Source: Streptomyces sp. YIM 130001 (GTDB taxonomy: Bacteria > Actinomycetota > Actinomycetes > Streptomycetales > Streptomycetaceae). Taken from it: 64,000 bases of DNA. The notes beneath the pieces are model-generated. The model was not told where the DNA came from. It searched no databases and worked only from the letters and a program-made list of their open reading frames with translations. Each line of letters begins with the position of its first letter. The stretch's first letter is position 1. A program made the position numbers and the translations under genes. Positions 50,249 to 59,002 of this stretch are shown piece after piece. The DNA is taken from positions 238,721 to 302,720 of the forward strand of contig NZ_KZ984556.1 of the NCBI RefSeq assembly GCF_003574445.1, given 5' to 3'.

Positions 50249-51862
50249 TCAGCGCGGGCCGGCGGGCCGCGTCAGTTCGACGCCGGTGTCCTCGGCCTGC
50301 TGCGGGCCGTCGGCCTCGGGGGCCCGCGCACCGGACGGGGCGTCACCGGCGCGTTCGCGCAGCACGGTGAGGGCGATGACCGCGCTGGTGGCGGTGATGA
50401 GGGCGCAGGCGATGCCGATGCTGTTGAGCCCGCTGGAATAGGCGGACCTGGCGGCGGTGAGCAGGGCCTCGCCGGCCTGGGCGGGCAGGTCTCGGGCAAC
50501 GGCGACGGCGCTCTCCATGCCGGCGCCGGCCGAGCGGGCGGCGCTGTCCGCGGTGCCGGCCGGGGCGTCGAACGAGCTCCGGTACACGCCGGCACCGAGG
50601 CTGCCGAGGGTGGCGACGCCGAGTGCGTTGCCGAGGTCGCCGCTGATGGAGGACAGGGCCGCCGCGGCCCCTCCGCGCTCGGGCGGCACGGAGCCGACCA
50701 CCAGGCCGGTGCCGAGCGAGCCGAAGGTGCCGACACCGACGAAGATGATCACGAATCCGGTCATCAGGAGCGGCATCCCGCCGACCGGGTCGACCAGAGC
50801 CAGCAGCAGATAGCCGACGGTTCCCACGATCAGCGCGGACCCCACGACGGTGCCGGTGGACAAGCGCCGGGCGAGAACCGGCGCCACCTGCGCCGCGAGG
50901 ATCGAGGCGACGGCCGCGGGCACCATCAGCAGGCCCGCCTCCATCGGCGAGTACCCCTCGACCATCTGCAGGAAGCCGGTGATGAAGAGGTAGCCGCCGC
51001 CGGTGCCGAGCATCGACACCATGAGGATCAGGAGCGCCGCCGTGAACGCGCCGACGCGGAACAACTTCAGGTCGAGGAGCGGGTGTTCGAGCCTGCCCTG
51101 GCGTTTCACGAACACCGTGCCGACGGCCGGACCGACGAACACCGCGACGAGCGGCAGCAGGTCGAACCCGCCTCGGGCGAGCTCCTTCAGGCCGTAGATG
51201 ACCGACAGGACCGACACCAGCGAGAGCAGCACGCTGAACAGGTCGATCCGGCCGGCGTCCGGGTCCTTGTACTCGGGGAGCAGCCGCGGGGCCGCGATCA
51301 GCAGCACCGCCATGACGGGCACCCCGAGCAGGAAGACCGAGCCCCACCAGAAGTGTTCGAGGAAGATGCCTCCGACGACCGGGCCGAGCGCCGTGCCGCC
51401 CATGAAGCAGCTGGCCCACACCGCGATGGCGCGGCCGCGCTGATTCGGGTCGCGGAACATGTTGCCGATCAGGGCCAGGGTCGACGGCATCAGCGTCGCG
51501 GCAGCGATGCCGAGCAGGGCCCGGGACAGGATCAGGGTCTGCGCGCTGGTCGAGCAGGCGGCCGCGACAGAGGTGGCGCCGACGGCCGCCGCGCCGATCA
51601 TCAGCAGTTTGCGGCGCCCGATGCGGTCGCCGAGGGTGCCCATGGTGATGAGGAAGCCGGCGATCAGGAAGCCGTAGATGTCCATGATCCACAGCGTCTG
51701 GGTCCCGGTCGGGCCCAGGTCCTCGGCAAGGTGCGGCAGCGCCAGGTAGAGCACGCTCTGGTCGAGGGAGATGAGCAGGGTGGGCAGGGCGAGTACGGCG
51801 AGTCCGAGCCATTCCCGGGGGCCGGCCTTCGGCCCCGCGGCTTCGGCGGCGTTGGGCGACAA
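50249..51862 (-). CDS. MFS drug exporter, DHA2 (14-helix) family
   Basis: A 537-residue EmrB/QacA-type proton antiporter. LPTLLISLDQSVLYLALP in helix 1 carries the membrane Asp, MGTLGDRIGRRKLLMIG is motif A and ALGPVVGGIFLEHFWWGSVF motif C. The start is TTG 51862, supported by GGAGGAACCCC directly upstream. It converges with the PBP gene and is divergent from nothing; the cupin gene lies upstream on the same strand. It probably exports a toxic or secondary metabolite. Confidence 0.92.
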   Translation of the reverse strand: MSPNAAEAAGPKAGPREWLGLAVLALPTLLISLDQSVLYLALPHLAEDLGPTGTQTLWIMDIYGFLIAGFLITMGTLGDRIGRRKLLMIGAAAVGATSVAAACSTSAQTLILSRALLGIAAATLMPSTLALIGNMFRDPNQRGRAIAVWASCFMGGTALGPVVGGIFLEHFWWGSVFLLGVPVMAVLLIAAPRLLPEYKDPDAGRIDLFSVLLSLVSVLSVIYGLKELARGGFDLLPLVAVFVGPAVGTVFVKRQGRLEHPLLDLKLFRVGAFTAALLILMVSMLGTGGGYLFITGFLQMVEGYSPMEAGLLMVPAAVASILAAQVAPVLARRLSTGTVVGSALIVGTVGYLLLALVDPVGGMPLLMTGFVIIFVGVGTFGSLGTGLVVGSVPPERGGAAAALSSISGDLGNALGVATLGSLGAGVYRSSFDAPAGTADSAARSAGAGMESAVAVARDLPAQAGEALLTAARSAYSSGLNSIGIACALITATSAVIALTVLRERAGDAPSGARAPEADGPQQAEDTGVELTRPAGPR

Positions 51863-51997
51863 GGGGTTCCTCCACGATGCGAGTGCGGGGGCAGTGCCGG
51901 TGCACTGCGTTCGGGATCCGGTGCCGTGGCGCCCTGATCCCTCGTGCCGAGCACACTGCGGCGTGGCTCTCGCCTCGTCCTGGGCCGTCAGTTGGCC

Positions 51998-52007
51998 GGG
52001 GGGGGGG
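51998..52007. repeat. G10 homopolymer upstream of the MFS gene
   Basis: Ten consecutive G on the plus strand (C10 in the MFS direction), 136 bases upstream of its start, outside coding sequence. It is a slippage-prone tract that could alter promoter geometry. Confidence 0.8.
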
Positions 52008-52044
52008 ACGGGCGGACATCGGCGGCGGCTGCTGCTGCGCAGAC

Positions 52045-52572
52045 TCAGACGAAGAAGCTGTCGTGGCGGACGAAGAACTCCGCGCGCTCCGCTTCGCTGA
52101 GCCCGGCGAGTTCGGTGACGCCTTCGAAGTACTCCTCGCGCGGGGCTCCGGGCGCGAAGAGCATCAGCATCGAGGCGCTCTCACCGGACTCGTTGCGGAA
52201 GGCGTGCAGTCCCCCGACCGGCACGTACAGGTAGTCGCCGGAGGTGGCCGTGATCCAGCGGCGGCCGTCGAAGAGCCGCATGGCGCCGGACAGGATGAAG
52301 AAGGACTCCGACATCGCCTTGTGGAAATGGGTGCTCGGCCCGCCGAACTGGGGCCCCATGTCCACCCGGTACAGGCCGTACTCGCCGCCGGTGGAGTCGG
52401 TGGTGGACAGATAGTGGTACGCGGTGCCCGCGTCGGCGACGGTCTCCAGACCGGCCGTGGACTCCCCGCCGGAGGGCGGCTTCGCGACGAAGTCGGGCGC
52501 TGCGGTCGCGGGCCGGAAACTCGCGTTGATCTCGCCGTGGTCGCTGAAGTAGCGCGGGTCCGGATAGGACAT
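52045..52572 (-). CDS. Cupin-domain protein
   Basis: A 175-residue single cupin. The metal-binding motif 1 is in GGPSTHFHKAMSESFFILSG (H-x-H and E), and motif 2 is GDYLYVPVGGLHAFRNESGE. The C-terminus FEGVTELAGLSEAERAEFFV resembles quercetin-dioxygenase-like or DUF cupins. ATG 52572 has GAGGAG upstream. A 9-bp tandem array lies in its leader. It is divergent from an XRE regulator that may control it and the MFS gene. Dioxygenase, isomerase or sensor functions are all possible. Confidence 0.88.
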   Translation of the reverse strand: MSYPDPRYFSDHGEINASFRPATAAPDFVAKPPSGGESTAGLETVADAGTAYHYLSTTDSTGGEYGLYRVDMGPQFGGPSTHFHKAMSESFFILSGAMRLFDGRRWITATSGDYLYVPVGGLHAFRNESGESASMLMLFAPGAPREEYFEGVTELAGLSEAERAEFFVRHDSFFV

Positions 52573-52612
52573 GAAGACTCCTCGGGCATCGGTGCGTCAT
52601 ACGGGTCGGGCT

Positions 52613-52657
52613 GACCTGGCTGACCTGGCTGACCTGGCTGACCTGGCTGATCTGGCT
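52613..52657. repeat. 9-bp tandem array GACCTGGCT x5
   Basis: Four perfect units and one GATCTGGCT variant in the divergent cupin/XRE control region, 41 bases from the cupin start. Confidence 0.9.
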
Positions 52658-52755
52658 GATCACGAACAGCCTGCGAGGGCACCGCCACCTCAACCAGGCC
52701 CGTGGTCTGCGTACTCACGCGGTGAGCACCCTCGGCCGGCGGCCGTCGGGCCCGA

Positions 52756-52784
52756 TTGACACCCCCTGACCTGGTGCGTAGCTT
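52756..52784 (+). promoter_or_regulatory. Sigma-70-type promoter of a leaderless XRE gene
   Basis: TTGACA (52756-52761), 17-bp spacer, TAGCTT (52779-52784). The ATG at 52791 is 7 bases past the -10, where transcription should start, so the mRNA is predicted to be leaderless. No ribosome site is present, which agrees. Confidence 0.7.
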
Positions 52785-52790
52785 CCGCGG

Positions 52791-53642
52791 ATGGACCGAC
52801 ACAGCGAGTTGCGCGGGTTTCTCCGGTCGCGCCGAGCCCGGCTGCGCCCGGAGGACGTCGGTCTCCCGCTCTTCGACGAACGGCGCCGGGTCCCCGGACT
52901 GCGCCGCGAGGAACTCGCCCGGCTCGCGGGCGTCAGCATCAGCCACTACACCCGCCTCGAGCAGGGACAGCACACCCACGTCTCCGCCTCGGTCCTCGAC
53001 TCCGTGGCCTCGGCCCTGCGGCTGCACGGGGAGGAGCACGAGTACCTGCACAACCTCGTCAAGGCCCCGCGCCCCACCCCCGGCCCCACGCCCGCACGGA
53101 CCCTGCGGAACCTGCGGTACCTGGTGGACTCCGTCACCGGCGTCCCCGCCTACGTCACCGGCCGCTACGGCGACGCGCTCGCGTGGAACCGGATGACCGC
53201 ACTGACCTTCTTCGACTTCGACGCGGTGCCACCCGCGCAGCGCACCTGGACGCACGCGATCTTCCTCGACTCGCTGCTGCGGACCAGGCTGACCGACGCC
53301 GGGCAGTGGGACCAGGCCGCGCGCTGCCAGGCCGGCTATCTGCGGCTGTGCTGGAGCCGCTTCCCGAACGACCCGGACATCGCCGCCGCCATCACCGAAC
53401 TCCTGCGTATCAGCGACGACTTCCGGCGGCTGTGGGACGAGCACCTGATCCACAACTGGCCGCACAAGCAGGTGCGGATCCGCCACGAACTGGGCGGCAC
53501 CCTGGAGTTGGAGCTCGAGGTCCTGCGGCCGGACGGCGCGCCCGACCTGGCCGTCGCCAGCTTCGCTGCGGCCCCCCACTCACCGGCCGAAGCCGGCCTG
53601 GCCAGGATCGCCGGCGCCCATCGCACCGCCGTCAGCCCGTAG
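52791..53642 (+). CDS. XRE-family regulator with MmyB-like ligand domain
   Basis: A 283-residue regulator. The HTH is in residues 35-75 (RREELARLAGVSISHYTRLEQG) and the MmyB-like PAS-type domain (about 105-270) has NRMTALTFFDFDAVPPAQR and VRIRHELGGTLELELEVLRPDGAPDL. This family commonly sits divergent from oxidoreductase or efflux genes it represses. A strong promoter places the transcript start at the ATG. Its end overlaps the convergent ferritin-like gene by 11 bases. Likely targets are the divergent cupin and MFS genes. Confidence 0.92.
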   Translation: MDRHSELRGFLRSRRARLRPEDVGLPLFDERRRVPGLRREELARLAGVSISHYTRLEQGQHTHVSASVLDSVASALRLHGEEHEYLHNLVKAPRPTPGPTPARTLRNLRYLVDSVTGVPAYVTGRYGDALAWNRMTALTFFDFDAVPPAQRTWTHAIFLDSLLRTRLTDAGQWDQAARCQAGYLRLCWSRFPNDPDIAAAITELLRISDDFRRLWDEHLIHNWPHKQVRIRHELGGTLELELEVLRPDGAPDLAVASFAAAPHSPAEAGLARIAGAHRTAVSP

Positions 53643-54801
53643 CGGACGTCGCGCCCTTCTCGACCGTCGCGTCCTCCTCGACCGCGGTATCCCGCTCGAT
53701 CGCCGCTCCTTGTCCGATGGCCTCGGCGACCTCTGCGACGCGTTCGGCCTCCTCGGTGGCGAAGCGTTCCTCGTCGAGCTTCTCGGCGATCTCCTCGTCC
53801 TGGGCCATCAGTTGGTCGAGGTTGGAGTTGCCCATCTCGAACACGCCCATGTCGACGTAGGCCTCCTGCAGGCGCTTGCCCCACAGGCCGATGTCGCGGA
53901 CGCAGGGCACGATGCGGCTGAACAGCAATTGCCGGAAGAGCTGCAGGTATTCGGAGTTCTCGCTGTACTCCTCCGCCTCGGCCTTCGGGATGCCGAAGTT
54001 CTCCAGGACCTCGACGCCGCGCAGCCGGTCGCGCATCAGGTAGCAGCCCTCGATGACGAAGTCCTCGCGCTCGCGGCGTTCGGCGTCGCTGAGCTGCTTG
54101 TAGTAGTCACGCAGGGCCATCCGTCCGAAGGCCACGTGCCGGGCCTCGTCCTGCATGATGTACGCCAGGATCTGCTTGGGCAGGGGCTTGTCGGTGGTGT
54201 CCCTGATCATGCCGAAGGCGGCGAGTGCGAGGCCTTCGATCAGTACCTGCATGCCGAGGTAGGGCATGTCCCAGCGGGAGTCGCGCAGGGTGTCGCCGAG
54301 CAGCGCCTGCAGATTGTCGTTGATCGGGTAGAGCATGCCGAGCTTCTCGTGCAGGAAGCGGCCGTAGATCTCGGCGTGCCGGGCCTCGTCCATCGTCTGC
54401 GTCGCCGAGTACAGCTTGGCGTCCAGGTCGGGCACCGATTCGACGATCCGTGCGGCGCACACCATGGCGCCCTGCTCGCCGTGCAGGAACTGGCTGAACT
54501 GCCAGGACGCGTAATGCTTGCGCAGTTCACCCCTGTCCTTCTCGGTCATCTTCGCCCAGTGGCGGGTGCCGTAGAGGGTGAGGGCCTCGTCGGGGGTGCC
54601 GAGCGGGTTCTCGGGGTCGACCTCGAGGTCCCAGTCGATGCGCTTGGCGCCGTCCCACTGCTTGTCCTTGCCCTTCTGGTAGAGGGCGAGGAGTCGTTCC
54701 CGTCCTTCGTCGTACTCCCAGCTGAAGCGGGCCGCGCCGGTGGCGGGCACCTGCCAGACGGTGCTGCCGGGCTGTGTGGTGTAGAGCTCGCTGGTGGACA
54801 C
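53632..54801 (-). CDS. Ferritin-like diiron protein (R2/AurF-related)
   Basis: A 389-residue four-helix-bundle protein with the two-fold diiron signature: E in FLHGEQGAMVCAARI, then TMDEARHAEIYGRFL, IEGLALAAFGMIRD and MQDEARHVAFGRMALRDYY. All expected Glu/His ligands are visible. An acidic Thr/Glu-rich tail follows (340-389). GTG 54801 has AAGGAGACTTCAC upstream. It is divergent from an AurF-like gene, with a shared 212-base promoter region. It is probably an N- or C-oxygenase or a redox enzyme; the substrate is unknown. Confidence 0.85.
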   Translation of the reverse strand: MSTSELYTTQPGSTVWQVPATGAARFSWEYDEGRERLLALYQKGKDKQWDGAKRIDWDLEVDPENPLGTPDEALTLYGTRHWAKMTEKDRGELRKHYASWQFSQFLHGEQGAMVCAARIVESVPDLDAKLYSATQTMDEARHAEIYGRFLHEKLGMLYPINDNLQALLGDTLRDSRWDMPYLGMQVLIEGLALAAFGMIRDTTDKPLPKQILAYIMQDEARHVAFGRMALRDYYKQLSDAERREREDFVIEGCYLMRDRLRGVEVLENFGIPKAEAEEYSENSEYLQLFRQLLFSRIVPCVRDIGLWGKRLQEAYVDMGVFEMGNSNLDQLMAQDEEIAEKLDEERFATEEAERVAEVAEAIGQGAAIERDTAVEEDATVEKGATSATG

Positions 54802-54854
54802 GTGAAGTCTCCTTCGGCTCGGGGGCGTTGCCTGCCGGTACCGGCCCTTCTGCA

Positions 54855-54883
54855 GATTCACACGCTGCTGTACGGGCGGTCAA
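54855..54883 (-). promoter_or_regulatory. Possible promoter of the ferritin-like gene
   Basis: On the minus strand TTGACC (54878-54883), 17-bp spacer, TGAATC (54855-54860), 54 bases before the GTG start. The -35 is good and the -10 weak. Confidence 0.35.
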
Positions 54884-55013
54884 CAAGTCCCGCGCGAGGG
54901 ATTGACGCTCCTGCTGACAGGCAGTCTCATAAGATGTGACCTTCGGTAACTCGTGCCACGAGCACGCCAGTTGCAGCCTCGGGCGAGAACGCTGACGACG
55001 GGACGGAACCTGG

Positions 55014-55952
55014 ATGACGACCACCGCGGAAGGCGGCGCGCCCGACGGCGTACGCGACGCGCTCGGCCTGCTCAAGGACCGTGAGCAGGTGGCCGAGCGA
55101 CTGCTCGAAGCGTCCGCCAGGCACTCCTTCGACCCGGACCGCGAGCTCGACTGGGACGCTCCGGCGGAGACCGGAAAGTGGTTCTGGCCACCGGAGTTGG
55201 TCTCCCTCTACGGCACCCCCATGTGGCACCGGATGTCCGAGGAGCAGCGCCACGACCTCGCCCGGCACGAGGCGGCCTCGCTCGCCTCGCTCGGCATCTG
55301 GTTCGAGATCATCCTGATGCAGCTGCTCGTACGGCACATCTACGACAAGTCCGTGACCAGCTCGCACGTGCGGTACGCGCTGACCGAGATCGCGGACGAG
55401 TGCCGGCACTCGATGATGTTCGCCCGGATGATCAAGAAGGCCGGGGCGCCGCCGTACCGGGTGACGCGCCTGCACCACCATCTCGCGCGGGTGCTCAAGA
55501 CCGTGTCGACCACGCCCGGATCCTTCGCCTGCACCCTGCTCGGCGAGGAGATCCTGGACTGGATGCAGCGGCTGACCTTCCCCGACGAGCGGGTGCAGCC
55601 GCTGGTGCGCGGGGTGACGCGGATCCATGTCGTCGAGGAGGCCCGCCATGTGCGGTACGCCCGCGAGGAGTTGCGGCGCCAGATGGTCGGCGCGCCGCGC
55701 TGGCAGCGGGAGTTGACCCGGATCAGCAGCGGAGAGGCGGCCCGCGTCTTCTCTCTCGCCTTCATCAACCCCGACGTCTACACGAATGTCGGCCTCGACC
55801 GCCGCGCCGCGCTCGCCCAGGTCAAGGCCAGCGCCCACCGCCGCGAGGTGATGCAGACCGGCGCCCGCCGCCTGACCGACTTCCTGGACGATGTGGGCGT
55901 ACTGCAGGGTGCCGGGCGGCGGCTGTGGCGCAAGTCGGGGCTGCTGGCGTAG
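55014..55952 (+). CDS. AurF-family diiron oxygenase
   Basis: A 312-residue protein of the p-aminobenzoate N-oxygenase-like family (PF11583). Diiron ligand motifs are EIILMQLLVRHIYDK, LTEIADECRHSMMFARMI (E-x-x-H), ILDWMQRLTFPDE and RIHVVEEARHVRYAREEL, with the ligands intact. ATG 55014 follows GGACGGAACCTGG. Its neighbour on the other strand is another diiron protein, suggesting a joint oxidation pathway or common regulation. The substrate is unknown; amine-to-nitro oxidation is the family precedent. Confidence 0.9.
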   Translation: MTTTAEGGAPDGVRDALGLLKDREQVAERLLEASARHSFDPDRELDWDAPAETGKWFWPPELVSLYGTPMWHRMSEEQRHDLARHEAASLASLGIWFEIILMQLLVRHIYDKSVTSSHVRYALTEIADECRHSMMFARMIKKAGAPPYRVTRLHHHLARVLKTVSTTPGSFACTLLGEEILDWMQRLTFPDERVQPLVRGVTRIHVVEEARHVRYAREELRRQMVGAPRWQRELTRISSGEAARVFSLAFINPDVYTNVGLDRRAALAQVKASAHRREVMQTGARRLTDFLDDVGVLQGAGRRLWRKSGLLA

Positions 55953-56127
55953 CAGCCTGCCCCAGGAGGGGGCAGCGGCTCGGGAGAGGCGGCGTCACGC
56001 GGGGCGGGGTCGTACGTCTCGAGGGCAACGGTCCGCCTGTGCCCACACCCGGTTCAGGGCACTGAAAGCATCCTGAAACCGCGCTGAATGCGACCCGCCG
56101 CAAGCTCTGCGGCATGCCGACGACATC

Positions 56128-56350
56128 GCACACAACGGCCGTCTCCGCGTGGGCCTGTGCAAGGCGTACGGCGCCGAGGTCGTACTCGACGGCATCGATC
56201 TGCAGATCCCGGCCGGCTCCGTCTTCGCCCTGCTCGGACCGAACGGCGCCGGCAAGACCACCACCGTGCAGATCCTCTCCACCCTCATCACCACCGACGG
56301 CGGCCAGGCACAGGTCGCGGGCCACGACCTCGACTCACCTGCGGCCCCCG
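56128..56350 (+). pseudogene. N-terminal fragment of a DrrA-type ABC ATPase
   Basis: Frame from about 56128 reads GLCKAYGAEVVLDGIDLQIP, SVFALLGPNGAGKTTTVQIL and TTDGGQAQVAGHDLDSP, i.e. a good Walker A of a drug-export ATPase, then loses homology at about 56345 where the TetR promoter begins. A likely start (ATG 56114) is in another frame, so both a frameshift and a large 3' deletion are present. Signature and Walker B are absent. It is the relic of an exporter once paired with the TetR gene. Confidence 0.8.
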
Positions 56351-56419
56351 CAGTCATGTGCACGACCGGAAGGCTCCGGTCCGGGCCGCTTCGTCGGGAC
56401 TGCGGATACGCTGCGGGGC

Positions 56420-57142
56420 ATGTCCCCCGCCACCACCCCCGCGTACCGACGGCTGAGCGTCGAGGCCAGACGGGTCCAGCTGCTCGACGCGGCGCTCGGG
56501 CTCTTCGCGCACCGCGTTCCCGAGGACGTCTCGGTGGACGACGTGGCGGAGGCGGCCGGCGTCTCCCGGCCGCTCGTGTACCGCTACTTCCCCGGCGGCA
56601 AGCAGCAGTTGTACGAGGCAGCCCTCGGCACCGCCGCGGACGCGCTGCGCGCGTGCTTCGACGAGCCACCGGCCGGACCGCTCACCGAACGCCTCGGCCG
56701 TGCCCTCGCCCGCTATCTGACGTTCGTCGACGAGCACGCCACCGGCTTCAGCGCGCTGCTGCAGGGCAGCGGGGTGGCGGCGACCTCGCGGACCGGCGCG
56801 ATCGTGGATTCGGTGCGGCTATCCGCCGCCGAGCAGATCCTCTCCCACCTGGAGGTCGAGGCACCGGGCCCGCGGCTGCGGATGATGGTCCGGGTGTGGA
56901 TCGCGGCGGTCGAGGCGGGCTCCCTGATCTGGCTCGACGAGGGCAAGGAACTTCCCACCGACGAACTGTGCGGAATGCTGCTCGACCACTTCATCGCCCT
57001 GACGGTCGCCACCGCGGCCACGGACCCGCAGACCGCGGAAGTCCTGGAGAACGCCCTCGGCCTCGAACGCCCGGAGGGCCCGGCGGGAGCGCTGGTGCGA
57101 CGGGTACTGCCGGTGCTGGGCGGCGCAGGGCATCTGCTGTAG
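56420..57142 (+). CDS. TetR-family transcriptional regulator
   Basis: A 240-residue repressor. The HTH is in residues 25-65 (RRVQLLDAALGLFAHRVPED; VDDVAEAAGVSRPLVYRYF) and the C-terminal ligand domain is helical. ATG 56420 lies 7 bases after TACGCT, with only a weak GGGG near it, so it may be leaderless. Directly upstream is a truncated ABC exporter ATPase, its probable former target. Confidence 0.92.
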   Translation: MSPATTPAYRRLSVEARRVQLLDAALGLFAHRVPEDVSVDDVAEAAGVSRPLVYRYFPGGKQQLYEAALGTAADALRACFDEPPAGPLTERLGRALARYLTFVDEHATGFSALLQGSGVAATSRTGAIVDSVRLSAAEQILSHLEVEAPGPRLRMMVRVWIAAVEAGSLIWLDEGKELPTDELCGMLLDHFIALTVATAATDPQTAEVLENALGLERPEGPAGALVRRVLPVLGGAGHLL

Positions 57143-57223
57143 CACGGGCCCGCACGGCCGCAGCGGCCGTCCACCCGCACCCGCGGACCTGTCGCACCGC
57201 CCCGGACCTGTGACACTGACCGG

Positions 57224-57577
57224 GTGAAGAGCGAGAACACCCCCTTCGTCGGCGGCCCCCTGGACGGCCGTGTCCTGCCGATCCTGCTCGGCCCGACCGG
57301 ACACCCGCCCAAGGTCTACGAGGTGCCCGTCCCCGACCACGACGGCGGCCCGCCCACCGTGCTCGTCTACCGCCGCGTCCCCGCCGGATACAGCAGACGC
57401 CTCGGTCTCCAGCAGGGCTGGAAGTACGAGTACGACCCGTCGGGCCGCCGCGGCCGCAACCTGAAGTGGCCCTGGTCCAAGCCGACGCCGCGGCCCGATG
57501 GCGAGGGCGGCGAGCCCGGTGCCACGGACGGTATGCGCGACACCGGTGACGGCGACCGTCCGGGTCACCAGAACTGA
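57224..57577 (+). CDS. Conserved small protein of unknown function
   Basis: A 117-residue protein. TPFVGGPLDGRVLPILLGPT and PPKVYEVPVPDHDGGPPTVLVYRR form a compact beta-rich region of a type common in Streptomyces; the C-terminus is basic then acidic and disordered. GTG 57224 follows GACACT-GACCGG, a possible leaderless arrangement. No operon partner or known domain is recognised, and I assign no function. Confidence 0.65.
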   Translation: MKSENTPFVGGPLDGRVLPILLGPTGHPPKVYEVPVPDHDGGPPTVLVYRRVPAGYSRRLGLQQGWKYEYDPSGRRGRNLKWPWSKPTPRPDGEGGEPGATDGMRDTGDGDRPGHQN

Positions 57578-57697
57578 CGGGTTGTCAATCGCGCCGCACG
57601 GCACCGCCCGTATCGAGTGGAACGTTGGGTCCGCCCGGCCCCGCCCACCGGGCGGGCCCGCGCACCCCGGCTGATGCTCGGCTCGGAGGTGACGCAA

Positions 57698-58870
57698 GTG
57701 CCGGTGAACAAGCTGCGCATCGTGTGTGCGACGGCGGTGGTGACGACACTGCTCGCGGGGTCCGCCGCCGCTGCGCCGGGGCCCGGCGAGCAGCAGTCGG
57801 TCGGGCAGCTCCTGACTCAGCTGCAGAAGCTGTACCGCCAGGCCGAGCAGGCGAGCGAGACGTACAACGCCACCGAGGTCGCGCTCAAGAAGAAGCGGGG
57901 CGAGGCGACCCTGCTCGGCAAGGACCTGAGCAAGGCCCGCAAGCAACTGACCGAGAGCCGTGCCGCGGCCGGCCGGCTCGCCCGCCGGCAGTACCAGGGC
58001 GCCAGCGAACTCTCCCCGTACGTAAGGCTGTTGCTGGCCCGCGATCCGCAGTCCGCGCTCGACCAGGGGCATGTGGTGCGCCGTCTGGCCGACCAGCGGA
58101 CCAAGGCCATCGGCCGGCTGGCCGACGGGGAGAAGCAGGCGGCGTCGCTCGCCACCCGGTCCCGTGCCGCCCTGAAGAAGCAGACCGCGCTCGCCGACCG
58201 GCAGAAGAAGCAGCGGGACACGGTCAAGAAGCGGCTGGCCGAGGTGGAGGAACTCCTCGCCGGACTCAGCGCCGACGAACTCGCCGAATTGGGCCGCCTG
58301 GAGACCGCCGGCGCCGAGAAGGCACAGAAGTCGCTCCTCGCCTCCGGCGCCCTGGGCGCTCCGGGCTCCCCCGGTTCACCCGCCGCCACGCGCGCCCCGT
58401 CCTCCGCCGGGAACAAGGCACTGCGCTACGCCGTCCGCCAGATCGGCAAGCCGTACGTCTGGGGCGCCGAGGGCCCGAAGGCGTACGACTGCTCCGGGCT
58501 CACCTCACAGGCCTGGGCGAACGCCGGCGACACGATCCCGCGGACCTCGCAGGAGCAGTGGAAGGAGCTGCCGAAGGTGCCGCTGAAATCGCTGCGCCCC
58601 GGCGACCTGGTCGTCTACTTCCCCGACGCCACGCACGTCGCCCTCTACCTCGGCGACGGCCTCGTGGTGCAGGCCCCCCGCCCGGGCACCAAGGTCAAGG
58701 TCTCCCCGATCGCGGCGAACCCGCTGCTCGGCGCGGTCCGCCCCGACCCCGGCGCCCCCGCGGTCGACGACTACAGCCCGCCGAAACTCCCGAAGGGCGC
58801 CCGCAACGGTTCCGACAGCGGCTACGGGTCGGCCTCGGCGCCGGCCGGATCTGCGGAGCCTGCTGCGTAG
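57698..58870 (+). CDS. Secreted NlpC/P60 (C40) peptidoglycan hydrolase
   Basis: A 390-residue exported endopeptidase. GTG 57698 follows GGAGGTGACGCAA and gives a signal peptide ending GSAAAAP. Residues 30-215 form a long coiled coil (LLTQLQKLYRQAEQASETYN; ADRQKKQRDTVKKRLAEVEE), as in RipA-type hydrolases. An Ala/Pro/Ser linker leads to the NlpC/P60 domain (245-360) with the catalytic Cys in KAYDCSGLTSQAWANAG and His in DATHVALYLGDGLVVQ. It cleaves D-Glu-mDAP bonds by family precedent. A long hairpin terminates the transcript. No c-di-AMP riboswitch is visible upstream. Confidence 0.92.
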   Translation: MPVNKLRIVCATAVVTTLLAGSAAAAPGPGEQQSVGQLLTQLQKLYRQAEQASETYNATEVALKKKRGEATLLGKDLSKARKQLTESRAAAGRLARRQYQGASELSPYVRLLLARDPQSALDQGHVVRRLADQRTKAIGRLADGEKQAASLATRSRAALKKQTALADRQKKQRDTVKKRLAEVEELLAGLSADELAELGRLETAGAEKAQKSLLASGALGAPGSPGSPAATRAPSSAGNKALRYAVRQIGKPYVWGAEGPKAYDCSGLTSQAWANAGDTIPRTSQEQWKELPKVPLKSLRPGDLVVYFPDATHVALYLGDGLVVQAPRPGTKVKVSPIAANPLLGAVRPDPGAPAVDDYSPPKLPKGARNGSDSGYGSASAPAGSAEPAA

Positions 58871-58883
58871 GGGATACGCGCAA

Positions 58884-58937
58884 GCCGCCGCCCCGGTGCG
58901 CGCACCTGCAAGGCAGGTGCGCGCCCGGGGCGGCGGC
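58884..58937 (+). terminator. Very long hairpin terminator after the NlpC/P60 gene
   Basis: A 26-base left arm (58884-58909) and 25-base right arm (58913-58937) are complementary with a single bulged T, an AAG-type loop, all GC-rich. It starts 13 bases past the stop. Confidence 0.85.
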
Positions 58938-58944
58938 GTATGCC

Positions 58945-58983
58945 GGATTCCGCAGTTTCCTCCTCGGATTCCGCAGTTTCCTC
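58945..58983. repeat. 18-bp direct repeat GGATTCCGCAGTTTCCTC x2
   Basis: Copies at 58945-58962 and 58966-58983 (21-bp period), followed by a partial third (GATTCCGCGG). Non-coding, between two gene ends. Confidence 0.8.
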
Positions 58984-59002
58984 AGATTCCGCGGCCTGGG
59001 AC

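Noticed and set aside
52613..52657. Short regular repeats as a CRISPR-like array
   Set aside because: Units are contiguous 9-mers without spacers, and no cas genes are present anywhere in the window.
57578..57697. c-di-AMP (ydaO-type) riboswitch before the NlpC/P60 gene
   Set aside because: The gap is about 120 bases and shows none of the conserved paired segments; there is no room for the full aptamer.
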